From Azolla caroliniana (Eukaryota; Polypodiophyta): a stretch of 64,000 nucleotides of DNA. How positions within the stretch are numbered: the stretch's first letter is position 1; each line of letters starts with the position of its first letter. The notes beneath the pieces were generated by a model. That model saw only the letters and a list, made by a program, of their open reading frames with translations, was not told the DNA's origin and did not search any database. The stretch covers positions 2,542,001 to 2,606,000 of the forward strand of contig JBHGNT010000004.1 in the NCBI GenBank assembly GCA_043228905.1, written 5' to 3'. This document shows, piece by piece, positions 54,600 to 63,380 of this stretch. The position numbers were made by a program, and so were the translations under genes.

Positions 54600-56123
54600 T
54601 CCGCCCCACCTAACTGCACGTCCACCGGTACGTGCCAAATCTGGTTGAAGGGTGAGAGATTTCGGCCGGTGAGAAACCGGTCTCCCGTGATCCGCATCTC
54701 GGCTCGCTGCCGGTTTGATCCGTCGGCTTCGAGTCTTCCTTCGTGCTCGCCTCCCCGTAGGCTCGTTTGACCCGTCGATGGGCCCTCTGCCGCGATCTTC
54801 GTAGTACGCATACTTCCGTTGGCCCTTGTTCGGCCGTATGAATGCCCCGCTTCCCGCCGTAGGCCCGATGTCCTCCGCTTGAGGCATGCTCGTAGTGGCC
54901 CGCATGGCCTCCGTTGATCATTCGCGTCGTCCTGATTGCCGTCCTTTGTCATTTCGCGTTGCCCTCGTCCTCTTGCCGCCACCTTCGTTCTCCATGGTCT
55001 TACATCGCCGCGTCGGCTCAAACCGCCATGGTCTCCGGAACGGTGTGGAGGATCTCTTTCCGGCCTGATCGTGCATCGCCGACCAGCCGCATACCGGCGT
55101 CCTTTGCATCCGAGGAACACCCCGTAGTAGCCCGTTTGGCCCTTCCCATCTTCGTGCTGCTGCAGTAGGTCCTGAGTCTTCCGCTTGCCGTCGTCCCCTC
55201 GCCCCCACCAGCTTGTCACCCCGGGCTTGCCGTGTCAGTCTTCGCTACTTCGACGGAGCTCCCGAGATCCCTGAAGCGAGTGTGGAGGATCCTCCTCCGG
55301 CCTCTCTTGCCATCCCCTGACTCCGATCCTCTGCAGTTCACTAGGCACTTGTCACCTCGTTCCCGACGCCTCCCTTGTGCTGTCTTCCGCTTCCTTCGTT
55401 CGACCCCGCCTGCGCCGAACACCGTCCCGTAGTCACGCTTCGATCCGGCCCGCGATGGCCACTTGCGAGACCCTTGTTCTGTCCCAGGTGTGCCTTTCCG
55501 GCCTGACACACCTCCCCGTGTTTGCCCCTACCGGCTCCTTCCGAAACCTCGTGTCGTCGGGTCTCCTTCCCTGCCGCCACCGTCCTTCTCCATCGGTCTT
55601 ACGTTGCCCCGTTGGCTGATCAGCCGAGGTCTCCGGATCGGTGTGAGGGTCCCATAGGACCGGACTCCGTTTCTATGCTTGCCGAAATTCGGGTGTCTTC
55701 TGTTTGAGTCCCTCCCGGACTCTCCTCGTGTCTTCCGCGTAGTCGGGTCCCGTTTCCCGCCGCCACCTTCCTTCTCCCTCGGTCTTCCGTTGCCACGTTG
55801 GCTGAACAGCCGGGGTCTCCGGTTAAGTGTGGGGATCCCGTAGGACCGGATTTCCTTACGCCCATTGCCTTCGTCACCTCGCCACCACCGTCAGTATCTT
55901 GTTCTTACGTCGACCGCGTTGCCGACTGCCGAAGTCTCTAGAACCGGTGTGAAGGATCCTCCGTAGGCGTCCGATTTGTCTTCCCGACCCTGTCCCGGGT
56001 CGTCCCTTTCCGCATGCCGAGAGGGCGGTTTACTCTGCACCCTCTCCCGTGGTACCGACATACCGTGTCCTCGGCCTCTTCGTAGGCCTGCTCTCTTCCG
56101 TATTCGCTCGCATCGTGCCAGGA
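54600..56123 (-). other. G1b post-gag region with repeat modules
   Basis: About 1.5 kb between the gag stop and the 3' LTR without pol. It has overlapping arginine-rich frames, the longest 54509-55219 (236 codons, including GYYGVFLGCKGRRYAAG). The modules seen in G1a recur here in minus orientation near 55950, 55840, 55655, 55290 and 55050. I cannot tell which frame, if any, is translated. Confidence 0.65.
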
Positions 56124-57419
56124 CTACTCGGTACCTCCATCCATCTCCTCGGTCTTGCATGGGCATACGGGCCCGAATGCCAAGTTCTTCGGAATCGGGT
56201 CCGTGGGCTTTCGTTCGCTCCTTCCCCGTATCATCTCGCCGGTGATTCTTGGTCTATCGCCGCTGCCTTCCTCCGATTGGGACTCGCGTGGGAACTCGGG
56301 CCCGACTGCCATCGTCTCGGGAGCAAGTGCGGGAAGACACAAAGAATCGCCCGTCCGATTTACGCCCTTGTCCGTAGCCACCGGCTCTCCGTGGTCGGCG
56401 GTCGTCTTCTTACCGATTGCGCAAGCCCCGTCTGGGCTTGCTTCTCCAATGACCGGGATCTCGGGATGACATACCCGAAACCGCTGGTCCCCACGTTCCG
56501 GTTCCGCAATCGGTATCTCGGCCTCGTCCTTGGCCGTTCTATCTCTGCAAGTCGAGACGGCGTTTTGTTCCGCACCCTCTCCCGTGGTACCGTCATACCG
56601 ATCTTCCGCCGTCGCGTGGGGCAAGTCCGTCTCCTCATTCTTGGCTTGCGGCCTTGATCTTTCCTCATCCTCGACCATCGCCTCGAGAGCTGCGTACGCC
56701 TTCGTAATCCTAGCCCCAACGCCGATTCTTGCCAACTCCCTTTGCCGTTCGGCCTCTTCCTGCTGTGATGGCACGCCGTCGCGCCCCTTCCTCATAGCCT
56801 TCTCGGCTCGCTCGTTGTCTAGCCGTTGGCACACCCTTCCGACCTTCGACCAGTCCTCCGTAAGCCCATTCGCCCCGTCATCGTCTTCGAGCTCAATCCC
56901 GATGGCCTCCCGTTCCGCTAGGTCGATCGACTTGACGAACAATAGGACCTTGTCCGCCCCCACCAAACCTTGTTCCCGCTTCGGGAGCCGAGGAAGCCGT
57001 CGCTCGAACTCTCGGAACGCCTTTGTCGCGCCCCGGTGGGTCTTTGCCGATGCTACCCACTGGTCGAAGTCGTGTCGTCCCCGGCTCTTCCGCCGTCCTC
57101 CGTATGCCTTCAGGAGCCCCTCTTCGAAGGCCTCCCACGAACCATAAGCCTCACGGAGCTCCTTTACTTCCGCATGCATCCGGATAGCTACGACCCGATA
57201 GAAGAACTCCAGCCTTAACGCCTCGTCTACGCCACGCTCCTCCATTTCCGCATTGTAGGCTTCCAAGTAAGGTGGGACTTTGTCCTCGTTGAAACGGCCG
57301 ACTCTTTCGACCACTCGCTCAGCCGCTTGTTGCGCTGCTTCTCGCCTCAGCACCACTCGTGCCGACTCCAACACCACTTCGGCCACCATCTCCGCAAGGT
57401 CGTCGTCTTCCGACTCCAT
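56124..57419 (-). CDS. Gag of gag-only gypsy element G1b
   Basis: A 431-codon frame with start MESEDDDLAEMVAEVVLESA, 18 bases after the primer-binding site. Same blocks as G1a and G1c: RVGRFNEDKVPPYLEAY, WEAFEEGLLKAYGG, HDFDQWVASAKTHRGATKAF, DWSKVGRVCQRLDNERAEKA, then an acidic, low-complexity tail (EDRYDGTTGEG; KKTTADHGEPVATDKGVN) without a CCHC motif. The length and the mostly conservative differences from G1a and G1c suggest that gag was kept under selection. Confidence 0.85.
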   Translation of the reverse strand: MESEDDDLAEMVAEVVLESARVVLRREAAQQAAERVVERVGRFNEDKVPPYLEAYNAEMEERGVDEALRLEFFYRVVAIRMHAEVKELREAYGSWEAFEEGLLKAYGGRRKSRGRHDFDQWVASAKTHRGATKAFREFERRLPRLPKREQGLVGADKVLLFVKSIDLAEREAIGIELEDDDGANGLTEDWSKVGRVCQRLDNERAEKAMRKGRDGVPSQQEEAERQRELARIGVGARITKAYAALEAMVEDEERSRPQAKNEETDLPHATAEDRYDGTTGEGAEQNAVSTCRDRTAKDEAEIPIAEPERGDQRFRVCHPEIPVIGEASPDGACAIGKKTTADHGEPVATDKGVNRTGDSLCLPALAPETMAVGPEFPRESQSEEGSGDRPRITGEMIRGRSERKPTDPIPKNLAFGPVCPCKTEEMDGGTE

Positions 57420-57436
57420 CCTCCCTTGCCGCCTTT

Positions 57437-57452
57437 CACGTCGGGTTCACCA
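57437..57452 (-). other. G1b primer-binding site
   Basis: Minus-strand TGGTGAACCCGACGTG, four bases after the LTR end at 57457. Confidence 0.87.
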
Positions 57453-57456
57453 AATA

Positions 57457-57984
57457 TGTCGCGTTGTTACGTGCGTGCGTGGAGAAAGGCGGGACCACGG
57501 GGGTCTTGGACTAGGGAGTGACGGAGCGTAGGAAGTCGCGCTTCACCGTTTCCGGGGGATCCCAGAAGAACACCGGAAGCTACCGAAGGGAGAGAGAGAA
57601 AGAGAGGGAGCGCGCGCTTAACACCGACTCACGCACACACACGCACACACACGCACATGCCGACCCTACTCACGCCCTTATGTACAGGAGACGCAGGATA
57701 GGGGAAGCACCCGACACCAACAGAGACGCGAATATATAGAGACAGACGCAACGTATATATATATATATATAAAAGGAAGAATACATTCCCGGCGTCGAAC
57801 CGGACCAAGGTAGGTTACAGTAGTCGTCAGCTGCCAAGCCACCGGTCGGGGAGCTCACGGGCTCGTCGCGCCGAGCGGGGTCTTGCGCAGGAGATGAGCT
57901 GAAGCAAACCCTAAACGAACACGAAGGGGGAGAAGAAGAAGAAGAAGAAGAAGAAGAAGAATAAACTAACTCTAAACCTAACGG
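57457..57984 (-). repeat. Truncated G1 LTR unit 1 (lacks U3)
   Basis: Sense strand runs from CCGTTAGGTTTAGAGTTAG (57984) to ACAACGCGACA (57457), 528 bp. It lacks the first 250 bases of the LTR including the TATA box. Its sequence type (GAGTGACGG, GAACACCGGAAGC on the plus strand) matches the G1b 3' LTR, so it is the remaining 5' LTR of G1b. Confidence 0.9.
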
Positions 57985-58161
57985 TGTCGCGTTGTTACGC
58001 GCGTGCGTGGAGAAAGGCGGGACCACGGGGGTCTTGGACTAGGGAGCGACGGAGCGTAGGAAGTCGCACTTCACCGTTTCTGGGGCATCCCAGAAGCACG
58101 CCGGAAGCAACCGAAGGGAGAGAGAGAGAAAGAGAGGGAGCGCGCGCTTGACACCGACTCG

Positions 58162-58198
<37 letters not shown>

Positions 58199-58497
58199 CT
58201 CACGCCCTCATGTACAGGAAACGCAGGAAAGGGGAAGTACCCGACACCAACAAAGACGCCAATATACAAAGACAGACGCAACGTATATATATATATATAA
58301 AAGGAAGAATACATTCCCGGCGTCGAGCCGGACCAAGGTAGGTTACAGTAGTCGTCAGCTGCCAAGCCACCGGTCGGGGAGCTCACGGGCTCGTTGCGCC
58401 GAGCGGGGTCTTGCGCAAGAGATGAGCTGAAGAAAACCCTAAACGAACACGAAGGGGGAGAAGAAGAAGAAGAAGAAACTAACTCTAAACCTAACGG
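57985..58497 (-). repeat. Truncated G1 LTR unit 2 (lacks U3)
   Basis: 513 bp with the same start point as unit 1 (CCGTTAGG on the sense strand) and the same end. Its sequence type (GAGCGACGG, GCACGCCGGAAGC) matches the G1c LTR, not G1b. Confidence 0.9.
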
Positions 58498-59258
58498 TGT
58501 CGCGTTGTTACGCGCGTGCGTGGAGAAAGGCAGGACCACGGGGGTCTTGGACTAGGGAGCGACGGAGCGTAGGAAGTCGCACTTCACCGTTTCCGGGGCA
58601 TCCCAGAAGCACGCCGGAAGCAACCGAAGGGAGAGAGAGAGAAAGAGAGGGAGCGCGCGCTTGACACCGACTCGCGCGCACACACACACACACGCGCACA
58701 CACACAGCTCACGCCCTCATGTACAAGAAACGCAGGAAAGGGGAAGCACCCGACACCAACAAAGACGCCAATATACACAGACAGACGCAAACGTATATGT
58801 ATATATATATAAGAAGAGTACATTCCCGGCTTCGAGCCGGACTGAGGTAGGTTACAGTAGTCGTATGCTGCCAAGCCGCCGTCGGGGAGCTCTCAGCTCG
58901 TCGCGCCAAGCGGGGTCTTGCACAGGAGGCCGAACCAAAGCGAACCCTAAGCAAAACACGAAGGCGGAGAAGAAGAAGAACCTAACTCTAAACCTAACGG
59001 TATACCTTTGAAAGCAAAATGGGCAACCCTTTCACAAAGGGCGTTCCCTTCCTTTTATAGAACAAGGAAAGGGATGCATTACAATGTGGGCCAAATCCCG
59101 CCTTACATGGGATCGTCTGCCCCGACTTGACTACTCTTCGGCGCCATAAAGGCCCCTCGATATTCACACTAAATGTACATGGGTGCGTGCACACGCTGCA
59201 CCCCGCCGATGTAGCCAACGTTCCCGGTTTCCGCCTCTGGCTGAAATTCTTCACGACA
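58498..59258 (-). repeat. G1c 3' LTR (761 bp)
   Basis: Complete G1 LTR in minus orientation, sense start TGTCGTGAAGAATTTCAGCC at 59258, TATA box near 59055. It joins directly to unit 2 at its sense 3' end. Confidence 0.9.
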
Positions 59259-60908
59259 TCCGCCCCAACCTAACCGCACATCCACCGGTATGTGCCAAGC
59301 CCGGTTGAAGGGTGAGAGATTTCGGCCGGTGAGAAACCGGTCTTCCGTGATCCGCATCTCGGCTCGCTGCCGGGTTGACCCGTCGGCTTCGAGTCTTCCT
59401 TCGCGTTCGCCAACCCGTAGGCTCGTTCGACCCGTCGATGGGCCCTCTGCCGTGATCTTCGTAGTACGCGTACTTCCGTTGGCCCTTGTTCGGCCGTATG
59501 AGCGCCCTGCTTCCCGCCGTACGCCCCGATGTCCTCCGCTTGAGGCATGCCCATAGTGGCCCGCTTGGCCTCCGTTGACCCTTCGTGATGCCCTGGTTGT
59601 CGTCCCATGTTGCTTCGGGTGGCCACCGCCCTCTCGCCGCCACCTTCCTTCTCCATGGTCTTACATTGCCGCGTCGGCTCGAACCGCCATGGTCTCCGGA
59701 ACGGTGTGGAGGATCCCTTTCCGGCCTTCTCCGTGCTCGCCTTTCCGCTCCGGCACCTCCGTGTGCCACATACCCTCGTCCGTTCTTTGGCACTGCCCGT
59801 GTTGCACTCCTTCTCGGCCCCCTTTCCGGCCAGATCGTGCATCGCTTCTCACCCGCATACCGGTGTCCTTTGCATCCGAGGAACACCCCGTAGTAGCCCG
59901 CTTGGCCATTCCCGTCTTCATGCCGCTGCAACAGGTCCTGAGTCCCCACTTGCAGTCACGCTTCGATCCGGCCCGCGATGGCCATTTGAGAGACTCTTGT
60001 TCTGTTCTAGGTGTGCGTTTCCGGCCTGACACACCTCCCCGTGTTTGCCCCTACTGGCTCCTTCCGAAGCTCGTGTCGTCAGGTCCCGTTCCCTGCCGCC
60101 ACCGTCCTTCTCCCTCGGTCTCACATTGCCACGTTGGCCGAACTACCAGAGTCTCCGGATCAGTGTGAGGGTCCCATAGGACCGGACTCCGTTTCTATGG
60201 TTGCCGAAATTCGGGTGCTTTTTGTTTGAGTCACTCCCGGACTCTCCTCGTGTCTCCCGCGTAGCCGAGTCCCGTTTCACGCCGCCACCTTCCTTCTCCC
60301 TCGGTCTTACGTTGCCACGTTGGCAGAACGGCCGGAGTCTCCGGAACCGGTGTGGGGATCCCGTAGGACCGGACTTCCTTACGCCCATCAGTATCTTGGT
60401 CTTACGTCGACCGCGTTGCCGACTGCCGAAGTCTCTAAAACCGGTGTGAAGGATCCTCCGTAGGCGTTCGTCGCCTTCTTGACCCTGTCCCGAGTCGTCC
60501 TTTTCTGCATGCCGAGAGAGCGGTTTACTCCGCACCCTCTCCCGTGGTACCGACGTACCATGTCCTCGACCTCTTCGTAGGCCTGCTCTCTTCCTCCCTC
60601 CCGGAATGGTCATCCGGGAGTCTGCTCCGCCCGGTTCTCGTCCGGGTCCGTTCGTCCTTCTCCGGATTGTCGAGTCCCGTTCTCCTGTTGCCACTGATCT
60701 CGCTTATAGGACTCATGCCGGCACTCGGGCCTGCAGCCGGATCGGGGTAAGGAATCCCATAGGACCGGCTTTCATTCTCTTTCCAAATCTCGACCTTCGC
60801 CCGGTTGGTCTTTCTCCCCATGTAAAAGAGGGCGGCTCGTCCCGCACCCCCTTCCGTATCGGCACTTTCATGCCGAATCCGGCCCCGATCGAACAATCCA
60901 CTACCAGA
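59259..60908 (-). other. G1c post-gag region with repeat modules
   Basis: About 1.65 kb without pol between gag and the 3' LTR. Frames 59251-59949 and 60143-60694 are arginine-rich; the latter reads RRILHTGFRDFGSRQRGRRK and HRFRRLRPFCQRGNVRPREK, showing the module at protein level. Modules lie near 60755, 60445, 60365, 60170 and 59705. The region at 60750-60765 is the empty site corresponding to the G2 insertion in G1a. Confidence 0.65.
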
Positions 60909-62276
60909 TCACGCTCCACCTGTATCGGAATGCCGATCTCCTCGTGTCGTGTCCGTCCTCAGCCTTCTCGCAGGCTGTCTCCCATCCATCTTTGCTGGCA
61001 TCGTGCCAGGACTCTTCAGTACCGCTATCCATCTCCTCGGTCTTACATGGGAATACGGGCCCGAATGCCGAGTTCTCCGGAATCGGGTCTGTGGGCTCTC
61101 GTCCGTTCCTTCCCCGTATCGTCTCGCCGGTGATTCTTGCCCTTTCGCCGCTGCCTTCCTTCGCTGGGACTCACGTGGGCACTCTGGCCCGACTACCATC
61201 GTCTCGGGAGCAAGTGTGGGAAGACACAAAGAATCGCCCGTCCGGTTTACTCCCTTGTCCGTAGCCACCGACTCTTCGTGGTCGGCGGTCGTCTTCTTAC
61301 CGATCGCGCAAGCCCCGTCTGGTCTCGCTTCTCCAATGGCCGAGATCTCAAGTTGACACGCCCGAAACCGCCGGTCCCAATGATCCGGTTCCGCGATCTG
61401 TATCTCGGCCTCGTCCTTGGCCGTTCTATCTCCGCAAGTCGAGAGGGCGTTTTGTTCCGCACCCCCTCTCGTGCTACCATCGTACCGATCTTCCGCTGTC
61501 GCGTGGGGCAAGTCCGTCTCCTCGGTCTCAGCTTCCGGCCTCGATCTTCCCTCTTCCTCAAGCATCGCTTTAAGAGCTACGTACGCCTCCGCAATCCTGG
61601 TCCCAACGCCGACCCTTGCCGACTCTCTTTGTCGTTCGGCCTCTTCCCGCTGTGATGGCACGCCGTCGCGTCCCTTCCTCTTAGCCTTCTCGGCTCGCTC
61701 ATCATCTAGCCGTTGGCACACCCTTCCGACCTTCGACCAGTCCTCCGTAAGCCCATTCGCTCCATCATCGTCTTCGAGCTCAATCCCGATGGCCTCCCGT
61801 TCCGCTCGGTCGATCGACCGGACGAACAATAGGACCTTGTCCGCCCACACCAAACCTTGTTCCCGCTCTGGGAGCCGACCAAGCCGTCGCTCGAACTCCC
61901 AGAACGCCTTCGTCGCGCACCGGTGGGTCTTTGCCGATGCTACCCACTGGTCGAAGTCGTGTCGTCCCCGGCTCTTCCGCCGTCCTCCGTATGCCTTCAG
62001 GAGCGCCTCTTCGAAGGCCTCCCATGAACTATGAGCCTCATGGAGCTCCTTTATTTCTGCATGCGTCCAGACAGCCACGACCCGACAGAAGAACTCCAGC
62101 CTCAACGCCTCGTCTACGCCACGCTCCTCCATTTCCGCGTTGTAGGCTTCCGAGTAAGGTGGGACTTTGTCCCCGTTGAAACGGCCGACTCTTTCGACCA
62201 CTCGCTCAAACGCTTGTTGCGCTGCTTCTCGCCTCATCACCTCTCGTGCCGACTCCAACACCACTTCGGCCACCAT
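60909..62276 (-). CDS. Gag of gag-only gypsy element G1c
   Basis: 455 codons, the longest G1 Gag here. The original start (ATG in G1a and G1b) is ATA in this copy, so the first available ATG is MVAEVVLESAREVMRREAAQ at 62276, ten codons in. Capsid blocks are as in G1a/G1b. The C-terminal third, missing in the shorter copies, is basic (RRKAAAKGQESPARRYGEG; RRTRHSGPYSHVRPRRW) and could bind RNA in place of a zinc knuckle; that is inference. Confidence 0.83.
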   Translation of the reverse strand: MVAEVVLESAREVMRREAAQQAFERVVERVGRFNGDKVPPYSEAYNAEMEERGVDEALRLEFFCRVVAVWTHAEIKELHEAHSSWEAFEEALLKAYGGRRKSRGRHDFDQWVASAKTHRCATKAFWEFERRLGRLPEREQGLVWADKVLLFVRSIDRAEREAIGIELEDDDGANGLTEDWSKVGRVCQRLDDERAEKAKRKGRDGVPSQREEAERQRESARVGVGTRIAEAYVALKAMLEEEGRSRPEAETEETDLPHATAEDRYDGSTRGGAEQNALSTCGDRTAKDEAEIQIAEPDHWDRRFRACQLEISAIGEARPDGACAIGKKTTADHEESVATDKGVNRTGDSLCLPTLAPETMVVGPECPRESQRRKAAAKGQESPARRYGEGTDESPQTRFRRTRHSGPYSHVRPRRWIAVLKSPGTMPAKMDGRQPARRLRTDTTRGDRHSDTGGA

Positions 62277-62323
62277 CTCTGCAAGATCGTCATCTTCCGA
62301 CTCTATATTCCCTTGCCGCCTTT

Positions 62324-62339
62324 CACGTCGGGTTCACCA
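62324..62339 (-). other. G1c primer-binding site
   Basis: Minus-strand TGGTGAACCCGACGTG, four bases after the LTR end at 62344. Confidence 0.87.
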
Positions 62340-62343
62340 AAGA

Positions 62344-62418
62344 TGTCGCGTTGTTACGCGCGTGCGTGGAGAAAGGCGGGACCACGGGGGTCTTGGACTA
62401 GGGAGCGACGGAGCGTAG
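62344..62418 (-). repeat. G1c 5' LTR, U5 end only (split by copia D)
   Basis: Only the last 75 bases of the LTR are in the window (sense end ACAACGCGACA). At 62418/62419 copia D begins; the rest of this LTR should lie beyond copia D, outside the window. Confidence 0.88.
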
Positions 62419-62707
62419 TGTCGAATACATGTGTATAATGGACGTATTCAACATTATCCCGTTTTGGCCATTTATGTAATTATCATAAAGGGTAGTTGCC
62501 CTAAGTCGGTCACTATATATAGTGACCTTGTAACCTCTTTGTGAGGTTGGTTGTTGTATCATTTGTTTATGCAATAGAGTGTTTTTGTGCCTCTTTGTCT
62601 CTCTCTCTCTCTCTCTCTGTGCAACGACCTACGAACAGTCATACGCAGGTACTGAACAGAAATCGAATGCTTCTAGATCTTCCGCATTGACGACATTGCT
62701 TCCAACA
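62419..62707 (+). repeat. Copia D 5' LTR (289 bp)
   Basis: Starts TGTCGAATACATG and ends GCTTCCAACA, followed by TC and the primer-binding site. Contains ACTATATATAGT and a (CT)n tract (about 62600-62618). Inserted in the G1c LTR. Confidence 0.88.
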
Positions 62708-62709
62708 TC

Positions 62710-62722
62710 TGGTATCAGAGCC
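62710..62722 (+). other. Copia D primer-binding site
   Basis: TGGTATCAGAGCC two bases after the LTR; initiator tRNA-Met type. Confidence 0.93.
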
Positions 62723-63380
62723 TGCACAGTAGTCGGTCCTTCAATCCGCTGTCGGCCGTCGTCTCTGCATTCGGTTTCCTGCGTCATTCGAAGAAGAGAG
62801 AAGAAGAAGAAAAACCAGGTTTGCATCTCATCGCGTTAGATCATCTTTGTTTGGAGTAAGCCAGCAGGTTGTACTCCGTTCCCAGTGATCGTAACCGCTC
62901 GAGGTGAAATCCCCTTGTGCATCATTGACACGATCGTGCTCCATTCGGTTAAACGGCATCCGAAAAGGTCGTTAAACGCTGCTCGCTGCTCGTTGTAACC
63001 ACTCGGTACAGATCGGTCTTAAGCAATCAACCCCAAATTCGTGCTTCATCTGGCTGATCGACATTCGAGAGGATCAGTTGGATCCATCTCTCTCGTCGCT
63101 GCAGTCAACCGAAGCAGAATCGGTCCAGATAATCGGTTTCAATAATCGGTATTCGGCACATATATCCGAAGCGAACCGGGCTCACTCCGACTCGGCAACA
63201 TTCGGGAAGACCAGTCGGCTCTGTGCCTCAAGTTACCGGAGTCAATTCGAGCAAGTTCCGAAGCCGAACCGACTCGGGTTCAAATCCGACTAGAACGATA
63301 TCGGGTGAGCCAACCGGCTGCACTCCAACAAGGTTCGCAGTCAACTCTGAACCGAGCTTCGTCAACCGAAACCGAATTTG
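62723..63380 (+). other. Copia D untranslated leader
   Basis: About 660 bases between primer-binding site and gag without a recognisable gene; rich in CGG/CGA-containing motifs such as ATCGGT. Confidence 0.6.
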
